A program made the position numbers and the translations under genes. The notes under the pieces were generated by a model, which saw nothing but the letters and a program-made list of their open reading frames with translations, did no database searches and was not told where the DNA came from. A stretch of 64,000 nucleotides of DNA, from assembly GCF_022662305.1 (NCBI RefSeq), contig NZ_JAKNQH010000005.1, positions 1-64,000 on the forward strand, written 5' to 3'. This DNA comes from Sphingomonas sp. BAUL-RG-20F-R05-02. GTDB taxonomy: Bacteria > Pseudomonadota > Alphaproteobacteria > Sphingomonadales > Sphingomonadaceae. Below, piece by piece: positions 54,609 to 63,482 of the stretch. Each line of letters starts with the position of its first letter. Positions within the stretch are counted from its first letter, which is position 1.

Positions 54609-54829
54609 TCAGGCGATGTTGCCGGTCAGAAACCTGACGTTGCAGAGCTCTCCGATCTCAGTGCTGGAGACGCGTACGCCGAAGCGCTTTTCAATCGCGA
54701 CATTGAAGCGAATTTGGCGCTGGCTATTCCCTCCCACGATCATCTCTGCGGGCAGATCGTCGTGATAACCGATGTCCAACACGTCGCCATAATCTTTGTG
54801 GCAGCGCCGGGGATCTCTTCGCGGTCCAT
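54609..54829 (-). pseudogene. Decayed acyl carrier protein gene
   Basis: ATG 54829 begins MDREEIPGAATKIM; after a one-base shift the sequence continues DVLDIGYHDDLPAEMIVGG, NSQRQIRFNVAIEKRFGVRV and SSTEIGELCNVRFLTGNIA. The ending matches the last helices of acyl carrier proteins (DS.....VAIEERFGV.I...E......V..L). The serine in NSQRQ falls where the phosphopantetheine serine would lie, but the DSL motif is altered. The stop is 17 bp before the FkbH-like start, as expected for an ACP-FkbH pair. Confidence 0.55.
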
Positions 54830-54906
54830 GCAGTCGCCTCATGGCAAATCTGCCGTCGCTGTGGCGCAGTTCGCTCGCCAAGGCAACGCCCGAGCGGCGG
54901 ACGCAA

Positions 54907-56325
54907 TCAGAACGCGTTACGGTGGAGCAGCACCCGAAACGTCATAGCGATGATCACCAGATCGCGCCAAATCGACCAGGTGTCGAGATACTCGAGATCG
55001 GCCTGCAAGCGGTTGCTCAGGTCCGACTCGTGCACCGTCGCGCCGCGATACCCACGCACCTGCGCCAGCCCGGTCAGCCCCGGCTTGGCGGCATGGCGGT
55101 GCCAGTATCGGGTATCGACCTCCCAGAACAGCTTGTCGGCCGCACGTGAGCCGAGTGCATGGGGGCGCGGGCCGACGATGCTCATTTCACCTTTCAGCAC
55201 GTTCAAGAGCTGCGGCAACTCGTCCATACTGGTGCGGCGGATGACCTTGCCGACGCGGGTAATACGATCGTCGTCGCGAGATGCCGACCGGTTGCCGGCA
55301 TGGTCGGTTTCGAGCACGCGCATGCTGCGGAACTTGAGCATTTTGAACATCTGGTTGCCGCGCCCGATGCGGGTCTGCTTGAAGAATACCGGGCCAGGAC
55401 TGTCGAGCTTCACCAGAATGGCGATTACCGCCAGAATCGGCAGCAGCGCTATCACGGTAGCCAGTGCCAATGAGAAATCGAACCCGCGCTTCATGAAGCG
55501 CTCGAACAACCCAAGCGGCCCGTGCGCGATAACGATCGTCGTTGCGCTGCCGTGGTTGCCTAGGCCGAGTGGGGCGAGGTTATGGAGCTCCGGCGCGACG
55601 ATCTCGCTCTGGATATTGGCGCCTTTCAGCGCGTGTGCCCAAGCGGTGCGGCGCGCCGGGTCGCATGCGACGACAACACGATCCGCGCTTTCCAGCGACT
55701 TGGCGAGCCGGTCGTACATTACAGGATCATGTTTTTCGGGATCAAAAAACGACTCGGGCGAGATCATCACCGAAAACACGCCCGGCGGCACCGGCTGGTC
55801 GCTTTCGCAGATCAGGATCACGCTGAACGGATTGCCGCCGATGATCGAAACCATGCGTTTCACGAACATATACCGTGCGGCGATCATCGTCATCATTGCG
55901 AAGACTGATCCGATCGCCACCAGCAGGCGCGGAAACCCCTCGGACGCGCGCACGCAAAATGCGACGAGGATCACTGCGCTGATCGCGATCACCAGCGCCT
56001 GCACGCCCTTCGCAATCGCACGGAACGGATCCTGCAAATTCGCCGCGGCATAGGCATGTGCGTTGAGTGCGGTAACGAGATACACCGGCAGCAGCACTGC
56101 GAGCAGCACCAGCCACACGCGGTCCGCGCCGAACTGCCCATGTAATAAAGCCGCGATCAGGAATGATACGGTGATGGACAGGAAGTCGATCAACACCAGG
56201 GTAGTAAAGGCACGCGTCCGCAAAGCCGAAGCACGCGGGCGCCACCAAGGCTTCTCCGGCGACATCACCGTATAAGGATACCCGTTCTCTGGCGTCCACT
56301 CGGATCGTCCGATTTCCAGGTTCAT
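54907..56325 (-). CDS. Polyprenyl-phosphate sugar-1-phosphate transferase
   Basis: A 472-residue membrane protein that starts glycan assembly by moving a sugar-1-phosphate from UDP-sugar to undecaprenyl phosphate. Four N-terminal helices (45-165) and a CoA-binding-like central domain precede the catalytic sugar-transferase domain: a hairpin helix near 290-315, KLDSPGPVFFKQTRIGRG, KMLKFRSM, RRTSMDELPQLLNVL and SIVGPRPHALG. The layout matches WbaP/GumD/SpsB-type enzymes. It opens the polysaccharide block, and about 500 bp of upstream DNA could hold its promoter. Confidence 0.93.
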   Translation of the reverse strand: MNLEIGRSEWTPENGYPYTVMSPEKPWWRPRASALRTRAFTTLVLIDFLSITVSFLIAALLHGQFGADRVWLVLLAVLLPVYLVTALNAHAYAAANLQDPFRAIAKGVQALVIAISAVILVAFCVRASEGFPRLLVAIGSVFAMMTMIAARYMFVKRMVSIIGGNPFSVILICESDQPVPPGVFSVMISPESFFDPEKHDPVMYDRLAKSLESADRVVVACDPARRTAWAHALKGANIQSEIVAPELHNLAPLGLGNHGSATTIVIAHGPLGLFERFMKRGFDFSLALATVIALLPILAVIAILVKLDSPGPVFFKQTRIGRGNQMFKMLKFRSMRVLETDHAGNRSASRDDDRITRVGKVIRRTSMDELPQLLNVLKGEMSIVGPRPHALGSRAADKLFWEVDTRYWHRHAAKPGLTGLAQVRGYRGATVHESDLSNRLQADLEYLDTWSIWRDLVIIAMTFRVLLHRNAF

Positions 56326-56840
56326 GATCGCATCCTACACGTGGGATCAATGGTAGCGCGCCCATGAACGTACAGAAGATGATGCAAGTATGAAGCGGAT
56401 ATTTTGCTTAGCAGCATCAACTTACGTGATCAGCCGTTTCGGTCATCGCGTCTGTGTCGTCGGGCGAGTCCAATGTTCCTCGAAATCACTTGAGAAACCA
56501 TAGCCGGTGTTTCACGAGATAATCGCGTCAAGCCTCCGGAACGGACATAACAGACGGGAACCGTGATAATGAGGGAGTGACGTTCAAGCATCTGCTAACG
56601 AAAACACGCTAACGGCGTGCCGATTTGCTTCGAACAAGCCAAAGGGCGTGCACGCATCTTCCGCTGGTCGCTCGGCATCCACCCGGCAGCTCGTTTCGGC
56701 CGACTTGGGTCCTCAGCGACACGATTGCAGAACGCTGCTGACAGGTGCCATATTGGCGGCACCACGTGCAGAACCGCGCCGTAGTCGGGGACGGATATGT
56801 CAAAGATGGCTTCGGGCCATCTGGCGCCCTTGCTCGCCGA
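56326..56840. other. Intergenic stretch upstream of the sugar transferase
   Basis: About 515 bp between wecC and the transferase gene. The reading frames here have no family resemblance and lack ribosome-binding sites. I see no strong inverted repeat; the promoter of the transferase gene is expected near 56330-56450. Confidence 0.4.
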
Positions 56841-58139
56841 TCAGCCAGCGAGCCGAAGCAACTCCTGCCGAACCTTGGGGGCCGGCTGATCGGGCCAGAT
56901 ACCGCGCGTGTCGTAAACCTGTTTGTCCACACGCTCATCAAGCGGCACGGATCTGAAAACGTCGTGATCGACCAGCACGATCATGATGCCGCAGCTCTCG
57001 ATCGCGGTGTCGATGTCGATTAGGCCGGCACCGGTGCCCTTGAACTCAGCCGGCAGCGCGGCGGTATAGGGCTCGACAACCGCGATCCGGCTGCCGAAGC
57101 GGCGTGCCAGTTCGGCGGAGACTTTCAGCGCCGGGCTCTCCCGGAAATCGTCGATGTTCGCCTTGAACGCGAGGCCAAGGCACGCGACCCGCGCGCCCGG
57201 CTGCGCCTCGATCATCGCGGCGGCGCGCGCCACCACATAGTCGATCTTGGCATCGTTCACTTCGCGCGCGGTGCGGATCAGCGGCGAATTGGCCGGGTCG
57301 GCGTGGACCAGGAACCACGGATCGACCGCGATGCAATGGCCGCCGACCCCCGGGCCGGGCGACAGGATGTTGACGCGCGGATGACGATTGGCGAGGCGGA
57401 TCACCTCCCACACGTCGACCTCCGTCGTATCGGCCAGCCGACTCAGTTCGTTGGCGAAGGCGATATTGACGTCGCGAAAAGCGTTTTCGGTCAGCTTGGT
57501 CATCTCGGCCGCGCGGCTTGTCGTAGTGACGCAGGCGCCCCGCACGAAACGACGGTAGAACGACAACGCTTTGCGCGCGCAGCGTGGTGTGATGCCGCCG
57601 ATCACACGATCATTGTCGATCAGTTCGACCAGGATGCGGCCCGGCAACACCCGCTCCGGACAATATGCGATGGCGATGTCGGCGGCTTCTCCGGTCTTGC
57701 CCGGCACCTTCAGATCGGGCCGCAACTTGGCGAGCAGATCGCGCACCCGCTCGGTGGTGCCGACCGGCGAGGTCGATTCGAGGATGACCACGTCACCTGC
57801 CTTCAGCACCGCCGCAATGGTGGTGGCGGCGCGCAGGACGTACCCGATGTTGGGCGCATGATCGTCCGCAAACGGCGTCGGCACCGCGATGACGAACACG
57901 TCGGCCGACTCGACCTGCGTCGAGGCGCGCAGGTTCCCGCGCGCGACCACGCCCGAGACGAGGCCGTCGAGATCGACCTCCTCGATATGTACCTTGCCCG
58001 AGTTGACCGTCTCGACGACATGCGGGCTGACGTCGATGCCGAGCACCTTCGCGCCGGTCCGCGCGATCACCGCGGCGGTGGGCAGTCCGATATAACCGAG
58101 GCCGACGACAACGACCTTGAGTTCAGCATCCGAAACCAT
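56841..58139 (-). CDS. wecC: UDP-N-acetyl-D-mannosamine dehydrogenase
   Basis: A 432-residue NAD enzyme oxidising UDP-ManNAc to UDP-ManNAcA for surface glycans. VVVVGLGYIGLPTAAVIA is the Rossmann loop. TSPVGTTERV, YCPERVLPG, KLTENAFRDVNIAFANELS and GPGVGGHCIAVDPWFL (catalytic Cys in GGHC) are family motifs. It overlaps wecB by 17 bases, the usual partner that makes its substrate. Confidence 0.95.
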   Translation of the reverse strand: MVSDAELKVVVVGLGYIGLPTAAVIARTGAKVLGIDVSPHVVETVNSGKVHIEEVDLDGLVSGVVARGNLRASTQVESADVFVIAVPTPFADDHAPNIGYVLRAATTIAAVLKAGDVVILESTSPVGTTERVRDLLAKLRPDLKVPGKTGEAADIAIAYCPERVLPGRILVELIDNDRVIGGITPRCARKALSFYRRFVRGACVTTTSRAAEMTKLTENAFRDVNIAFANELSRLADTTEVDVWEVIRLANRHPRVNILSPGPGVGGHCIAVDPWFLVHADPANSPLIRTAREVNDAKIDYVVARAAAMIEAQPGARVACLGLAFKANIDDFRESPALKVSAELARRFGSRIAVVEPYTAALPAEFKGTGAGLIDIDTAIESCGIMIVLVDHDVFRSVPLDERVDKQVYDTRGIWPDQPAPKVRQELLRLAG

Positions 58140-59262
58140 CGGCGACGATCCTTGCTATCCTTGCGGACGCATGACCATCGCCAAACGGATTGTGGGCGCG
58201 GGCCATGGCCGTGTACGCGCCCTTGTCGTCCAGTAGGGTTGATATTTCGGAAACGATCCGGTCGGAATCCGTCCCGATAAGCTTTGCCGTGCCCGCGTGT
58301 ACGCCTTCGGGCCGCTCGGTCGTCTCGCGCATCACCAGCACCGGCTTGGCGAGGGCAGGGGCTTCCTCCTGCACGCCGCCGGAGTCGGTCAGCGCGATCT
58401 CGCACATGCCGAGCGCACGGATGAAATGCGGGTAGTCGAGCGGTGCGATCCGCGCGACGTTCGCCCGGTCGCCGAGCAGCGCGTCCATCACCGAGACGAC
58501 ATTGGGATTGGGGTGCACCGGGAACAGCACGGCGGTGTCGCTGCGGTCCGCGATCCGCCCGATCGCGCGCGCGATGCCCTCCATCCCGCCACCGAAATTT
58601 TCGCGTCGGTGCGTGGTGACGAGGATCAGCCGCTTGCCCGCGAACCGCGCGGCGATGTCGTCCAGCCCGGCGGCCAGCGACGGATCGGCATCGAGCTTGG
58701 CGCGGGTGGCATGCAGCGCGTCGATCACGGTGTTGCCGGTGACGTGGATGGTCGAGGACGCGATATTCTCGCGACGCAGCGCTTCCGCGGCCGTCTCGGT
58801 TGGCGCGAAATGCTGATCCGCGATCGGCGCGACGATGCGACGGTTCACTTCCTCTGGCCACGGCTGGTAGATGTCGCCGGAGCGTAAGCCCGCCTCGACA
58901 TGGCTGACCGGCACCTTGCGGTAATATGCGGCGAGCGCGCCGACCATCGCGGTGGCGGTGTCGCCCTGCACGATCACGCGGTCGGGCTGCTCCGCGTCCA
59001 TCACCTCGCCAAGCCCGGTCAGCAACCGCGCGGTCAGCCGGTCGAGCGACTGGCCGGGTTCCATCAGGTCGAGGTCGATATCCGGGCGCAATCCGGCAAT
59101 CTCCAGCACCTGATCGAGCAGCCCGCGATGCTGCGCGGTGACGCAAGTACGTACGTTCAGGCCGGGTACGGCCTTAAGCGCGGCGACCACCGGAAACAGC
59201 TTGATCGCCTCCGGTCGCGTGCCGAAGATGACGAGAACGGTGCGAAGCGCTGGGGTTTGCAT
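58123..59262 (-). CDS. wecB: UDP-N-acetylglucosamine 2-epimerase, non-hydrolysing
   Basis: A 379-residue enzyme interconverting UDP-GlcNAc and UDP-ManNAc. FGTRPEAIKLFPVV, VQGDTATAMVGALAAYY, HVEAGLRSGDIYQPWPEE(V)NRR, THRRENFG and LTDSGGVQEEAPAL are all conserved. It precedes and overlaps wecC. Together they supply UDP-ManNAcA for the polysaccharide made by the genes to the left. Confidence 0.96.
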   Translation of the reverse strand: MQTPALRTVLVIFGTRPEAIKLFPVVAALKAVPGLNVRTCVTAQHRGLLDQVLEIAGLRPDIDLDLMEPGQSLDRLTARLLTGLGEVMDAEQPDRVIVQGDTATAMVGALAAYYRKVPVSHVEAGLRSGDIYQPWPEEVNRRIVAPIADQHFAPTETAAEALRRENIASSTIHVTGNTVIDALHATRAKLDADPSLAAGLDDIAARFAGKRLILVTTHRRENFGGGMEGIARAIGRIADRSDTAVLFPVHPNPNVVSVMDALLGDRANVARIAPLDYPHFIRALGMCEIALTDSGGVQEEAPALAKPVLVMRETTERPEGVHAGTAKLIGTDSDRIVSEISTLLDDKGAYTAMARAHNPFGDGHASARIARIVADGFGC

Positions 59263-59509
59263 GGGCGAAGCCTTGGCCGAGGTTGCGTTAAGGAGCAGCT
59301 AACTGCGTGAGTGTCACGTAGAACTCGCGACGCTTCGTCCTCCAACAGGCGTAATCCGGCGACCGCTAAGCGGTCCGAACCCTTGATCATTAGCAACCGA
59401 CCCGGCGTTTCACGGCACGTGCCGGATGCCGCGCGCTGATGGTACGCGACTTCCACAGCCGGCACCGCATTACCGACGCGGGAGTGCCGCAATCCGCAAG
59501 AGTGGAGCG

Positions 59510-60271
59510 TCAGGGGACGAGCGCACCACACGCCGGGCAACCCGGATCCTTGGGCAGCGCGATGGTGCGGAAGCGGAACGCCAGCGCGTCGACGAGCAGC
59601 AGTTTGCCCGCGCTGTCGTCTCCGAAACCGGTGATCGCGCGCAGGACCTCCAGCGCGGCGAGGCTGCCCATCACCCCGGCCATCGCGCCGAGCACGCCGG
59701 CTTCCGCGCAGCTGGTTTCGGGCCGATCGGGATCATGGCCGACGAAGCAGCGGTAGCAGGGCTTGTCCGCTTCCCAGCCGCGAAACACCGCAAGTTGCCC
59801 CTCGAACTGCGCGACCGCCGCCGACACCAACGGCACCCGCGCCGCCAATGCCGCGTCCGCCACCGCCAGCCGCGTCGCGAAACTATCGGTACCATCCAGC
59901 ACCACGTCCGCGCCCGCCATCAATGCGGGCGCATTGATGGCGTCGAGTCGGGCATGTCGGTTCTCGACGTGGACATGTGGGTTTAGTCGCGCCACCGCTG
60001 CCGCTGCCGCTGCCGTCTTTGCCGTGCCGACATCGTCGCCGCCAAAGATCGTCTGGCGTTGCAGGTTGGAGAGATCGACCCGGTCGTCGTCGATCAGAAT
60101 GAGCGTACCGACCCCGGCGGCGGCGAGATACTGGATCGCCGGCGACCCGATCCCGCCAGCGCCGATTACCGCGACGCGCGACGCCCTGAGTTTCGCCTGC
60201 CCCGCGCCGCCAATGTCGCGCAGGACGATATGGCGTGCATAGCGCTCCAGTTCAGCGTCGCTGAGCGTCAT
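59510..60271 (-). CDS. moeB: Molybdopterin-synthase/ThiF-type adenylyltransferase
   Basis: About 253 residues from ATG 60271 ([15 protein letters not shown]). VIGAGGIGSPAIQYLAAAGV binds ATP. CYRCF and CPACG form the zinc site, and ETSCAEAGVLGAM carries the region of the catalytic cysteine. It adenylates the C-terminus of a small ubiquitin-like sulfur carrier, MoaD for molybdopterin or ThiS for thiamine; the MoeB-like length favours MoaD. No rhodanese domain. It overlaps the preceding gene by ATGA at the end of the operon. Confidence 0.9.
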   Translation of the reverse strand: MTLSDAELERYARHIVLRDIGGAGQAKLRASRVAVIGAGGIGSPAIQYLAAAGVGTLILIDDDRVDLSNLQRQTIFGGDDVGTAKTAAAAAAVARLNPHVHVENRHARLDAINAPALMAGADVVLDGTDSFATRLAVADAALAARVPLVSAAVAQFEGQLAVFRGWEADKPCYRCFVGHDPDRPETSCAEAGVLGAMAGVMGSLAALEVLRAITGFGDDSAGKLLLVDALAFRFRTIALPKDPGCPACGALVP

Positions 60272-60663
60272 CCACGCCAGTCGTAGACGGTGGTGGTGCG
60301 ATACCACAGCTTACCTGCCCGGACCTGGAGGTTGGCCCGCGCAAAGCTGGTGACAAGACCGGCGCTATATTGCTCGACGGTCGGGCACCCCATCGCGCGC
60401 GGCACCGCACGCCGAACGGTACCGTCCGCATCGACCAGCGTCGCCACGTCCACTCTGACGACATAATGCCCGTCTACCGGTCTGGTGACCGCGCACCGTC
60501 CCGCGGCAATCTCGTCCGCCACGAACTTGTCGAGCGGCGCGGTGATCTGTGGCTGCACGACGAATGGCATTGCCGCGAGATTCGACCAGTCGCTTGGCAG
60601 CGGCGGTGCAGGATTTTGCACGTCGGGTGCCGCCTGGGCCAGCAGAGCAAGAGCCAACATCAT
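60268..60663 (-). CDS. Exported TonB-C-like hypothetical protein
   Basis: A 131-residue protein with a short signal peptide ([13 protein letters not shown]). [20 protein letters not shown] followed by [20 protein letters not shown] and [11 protein letters not shown] has the strand-helix-strand pattern of TonB C-terminal domains, including the WYR ending, but there is no TonB transmembrane anchor. Two cysteines may form a disulfide. Coupled by ATGA overlaps to dut and moeB. Role unknown. Confidence 0.7.
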   Translation of the reverse strand: MMLALALLAQAAPDVQNPAPPLPSDWSNLAAMPFVVQPQITAPLDKFVADEIAAGRCAVTRPVDGHYVVRVDVATLVDADGTVRRAVPRAMGCPTVEQYSAGLVTSFARANLQVRAGKLWYRTTTVYDWRG

Positions 60664-61109
60664 CGTCCGGTCGAGCCGAAGCCGTCGTGGTCGCGCCCAG
60701 TATCGTCCAGCTCGGCGACCTCTTCAAATGCTGCGCGCTGAACAGGTGCGGGAACGAGCTGGGCGATGCGGTCGCCGCGCGCGATCTCGAACACGTCCGC
60801 GCCGAGGTTTGCGAGGATCACCTTCACCTCGCCGCGATAGTCGCTGTCGATCGTGCCCGGCGTGTTGAGGCACGTTACACCGTGTTTGAGCGCCAGCCCC
60901 GATCGCGGCCGCACCTGCACTTCAAAGCCGGGCGGGATCGCTATTGCGAAACCGGTCGCCACCGCCACGCGCGTGCCGGGGGCGATCGTCGTCGCCTCGG
61001 CCGCCACCACGTCCATCCCCGCCGCGCCTGCGGTCGCATAGGCGGGCAGGGGCAGGCCGGTCCCGTGATCGAGGCGTTTGATGCTAATGGCGATCGTCGG
61101 CTGCGTCAT
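60660..61109 (-). CDS. dut: dUTP pyrophosphatase
   Basis: A 149-residue trimeric dUTPase hydrolysing dUTP to dUMP and pyrophosphate. All five motifs are visible: [41 protein letters not shown] and GFGSTGR. ATG 61109 is chosen over the longer frame, whose extra residues run into the preceding gene's 3' region. It lies 46 bp after coaB. Confidence 0.97.
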   Translation of the reverse strand: MTQPTIAISIKRLDHGTGLPLPAYATAGAAGMDVVAAEATTIAPGTRVAVATGFAIAIPPGFEVQVRPRSGLALKHGVTCLNTPGTIDSDYRGEVKVILANLGADVFEIARGDRIAQLVPAPVQRAAFEEVAELDDTGRDHDGFGSTGR

Positions 61110-61155
61110 GCTGCGTATCTTAGCGTACTGCCGGCGTTTGTCTAACCGCAGCGCG

Positions 61156-61848
61156 TCAGCCCGGTTCGGCAAGCGTGGCGAGGATACGGGCGGCAAGCCT
61201 GTCGGCGACCACCTGCTTTCCGCTCCGTTCCCAGCTTTCCACGCCCTCTGCGGTGATGATGTGAACCGCATTGCTCTCACCGCCCATCACGTCGCCCGAT
61301 ACGTCGTTGGCGACGATCCAGTCGGCACCCTTGCGGGCGCGCTTGGCGACGGCGTGTTCGATCACGCGCTGCGTTTCCGCCGCGAACCCGATCAATAGGC
61401 GTGGCCGCTGCGGGCTGCGCGCGAGATCGGCGAGGATGTCGGGATTTTCGACGAGGTGGAGAACCGGCGCGCCGTCGCCCTTCTTGATCTTCTGGCTTGC
61501 GCCTTCGACCCGCCAATCGGCTACCGCCGCGACCATCACGGCGGCATCGGCGGGAAGCGCGTCCACAACCGCCGCCGCCATCTCGCGCGCGGTTTCGACG
61601 TCGACACGGGTGACACCGGCCGGCGTGTCGAGCGTGACCGGCCCCGCCACCAGCGTCACGCGTGCGCCGAGGGCCGCCAGCGCCGCCGCGATCGCGAAGC
61701 CCTGTTTCCCCGACGACCGATTGGCGATGTAGCGCACCGGGTCGATCGGCTCATGCGTCGGTCCGGCGGTGATGAGGATGTGGGGGGCGACGGCCGATCC
61801 GTCGCGCGGCGCCTCCCGCCGTTCCCCAGCGGGAGGCGGTACCGTCAT
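61156..61848 (-). CDS. coaB: Phosphopantothenate-cysteine ligase (CoaB half)
   Basis: About 230 residues from ATG 61848. After a 24-residue Pro/Arg-rich lead, [20 protein letters not shown] begins the CoaB domain, followed by [33 protein letters not shown] and ANDVSG. The enzyme joins cysteine to 4'-phosphopantothenate using CTP. In most bacteria CoaC and CoaB are one protein; here they are two frames overlapping by ATGA, so the halves are made separately or by programmed coupling. Confidence 0.9.
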   Translation of the reverse strand: MTVPPPAGERREAPRDGSAVAPHILITAGPTHEPIDPVRYIANRSSGKQGFAIAAALAALGARVTLVAGPVTLDTPAGVTRVDVETAREMAAAVVDALPADAAVMVAAVADWRVEGASQKIKKGDGAPVLHLVENPDILADLARSPQRPRLLIGFAAETQRVIEHAVAKRARKGADWIVANDVSGDVMGGESNAVHIITAEGVESWERSGKQVVADRLAARILATLAEPG

Positions 61849-62378
61849 ATCCCCAGCGCCGCCTTGATCGCCGCGAGGATCGCCTCCGGTTCGGGCAGGC
61901 GTCCCGCGCCGAACTCGCCACATGCCATCGGCCCCTCGTCGGGTTCGAGCACGGTCACGCCATCGTCGCGCAGCGTCGCTACATTGCGGCGGGTGGCGGG
62001 GTGTTGCCACATCCGCACGTTCATCGCCGGCGCCGCGAGCACCGGCTTGTCGGTGGCGAGCAGCACCGTCGTGCCGAGATCGTCGGCCATGCCCGCCGCC
62101 ATCCGCGCCATCAGGTCGGCCGTGGCAGGCGCGACGACGATCAGATCGGCTTCACGGCTGAGCTGGATATGGCCCATCTCGGCTTCGTCCTTGAGATCCC
62201 ACAGGGATGTGAACACCTGCTGCTCGCTCAGCGCGGCAAGCGTCATCGGCGTGATGAACTGCTGCGCGGCGGCGGTGGGCACGCAGCGCACCGCGATGCC
62301 CGCCTTGCGGCAAAGCCGGATCAACTCACACGCCTTGTACGCGGCGATGCCGCCGCCGATGACCAGCAGGATCTTCAT
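61845..62378 (-). CDS. coaC: Phosphopantothenoylcysteine decarboxylase (CoaC half)
   Basis: A 177-residue flavoprotein from ATG 62378. GGGIAAYKACELIRL and APAMNVRMW (catalytic Asn) and GPMACGEFGAGRL (active-site Cys) are complete. It decarboxylates phosphopantothenoylcysteine to phosphopantetheine in CoA synthesis. The frame ends ALGI-stop within the region that links it to CoaB in fused homologues. It overlaps both neighbours by four bases. Confidence 0.93.
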   Translation of the reverse strand: MKILLVIGGGIAAYKACELIRLCRKAGIAVRCVPTAAAQQFITPMTLAALSEQQVFTSLWDLKDEAEMGHIQLSREADLIVVAPATADLMARMAAGMADDLGTTVLLATDKPVLAAPAMNVRMWQHPATRRNVATLRDDGVTVLEPDEGPMACGEFGAGRLPEPEAILAAIKAALGI

Positions 62379-63478
62379 CGCACCACCCGTGTCACCGTGA
62401 TCCGCCGCCGTGCCGCCGCCACCCCCACCAGATCGCGAAGGCCGTCGGGCGCGAACGCCAGACCAACGAGGAGCGTGGGCGCGACCATCAGCCCCCAATA
62501 GAAGGTGTCGGCACGCGCGAACAGCGCGATCAACACCGCATAGCCGGACATGGTCGCAATCACGCGCAGGCCAAGCTCGCTCTGCCACGCCGCCCACCCG
62601 GCCAGCGACAATGCGACGAGCGGCGCCGCCAGCGCGAGCGGCAGCATCGTCAGCGCGGTCGAAGCCGCCATCGCCTGCACGAAGAAGCCGAAGCCGAGCA
62701 TTCCGCTCCATCCGGGCGACGCAGCATCGGTGGCATGGACCACCTCGGATACGGCATGCGCATGCAGCGCAACCACCACCGCCAGCACGCCGAGCGACGC
62801 CGCCCAGCCGACCGCCTCGCGCCGGCACCCTTGCGCAAATGCCAGCACCGCCATGATCCCGACGAACAGCGCGGCGGTCTCGCGAATCAGCATCGCCATC
62901 ATGCCGAACGCCACCGCCTCGACCCAGCGGTCCGGCCGGCGCAGCGCCAGCGCCAGCGCGATCAGCAGCCCCGCCCAGATCTCGTGAAAGGCGACCAGGT
63001 CGCTCTGCACGAACGCGGCCATGCCCCCGGCGAGCAGTAGCAGCGCGACCACCAGCGGCACCCGGCGTGCGAAGGCGGGTCGCAGCCGCAGCCACCATGC
63101 CGCGAACACGCCGAGGGCAAGCAGGTCGAGCAGGATCGGCACCGCGCCGTTCGGCAGCGCTGCCTCGATCACCGCGAGCGTCGGCAAACGGAAGGCGACG
63201 AACGGCTTGAGCGGGTAATCGCCCGCCCGGAGCGACCGTGCCGCCACGCTGTAATAATCGCCACCGGCGCGGATCCCATCGACGATGGTCTGGTACAGCG
63301 TCAGATCGGCCTGTGACGGATCGGCCGGCGCCCCGGCGGGAGCGACGACGCCGAGCGCGAGGAAACTCGCCGCGACCAACAGCGCGAGCGCCGCCAGCAC
63401 CGCCCGTGCCCGCCCACGCGTGACCTGCGCGAAGCGGCTGGGGGCGGTGAGCCAGAGCGGGGCGACCGGCCGCGCCAC
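62375..63478 (-). CDS. Multi-pass membrane protein, possible GT-C type
   Basis: A 367-residue protein from GTG 63478 with nine or ten hydrophobic helices. After the first helix, a periplasmic loop holds DLTLYQTIVDGIRAGGDYY, with Asp and Tyr at the position where GT-C glycosyltransferases have an acidic catalytic loop. No close family is recognised. It lies between ubiB (4 bp after its stop) and coaC (ATGA overlap). Confidence 0.65.
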   Translation of the reverse strand: MARPVAPLWLTAPSRFAQVTRGRARAVLAALALLVAASFLALGVVAPAGAPADPSQADLTLYQTIVDGIRAGGDYYSVAARSLRAGDYPLKPFVAFRLPTLAVIEAALPNGAVPILLDLLALGVFAAWWLRLRPAFARRVPLVVALLLLAGGMAAFVQSDLVAFHEIWAGLLIALALALRRPDRWVEAVAFGMMAMLIRETAALFVGIMAVLAFAQGCRREAVGWAASLGVLAVVVALHAHAVSEVVHATDAASPGWSGMLGFGFFVQAMAASTALTMLPLALAAPLVALSLAGWAAWQSELGLRVIATMSGYAVLIALFARADTFYWGLMVAPTLLVGLAFAPDGLRDLVGVAAARRRITVTRVVR

Positions 63479-63482
63479 CGCC

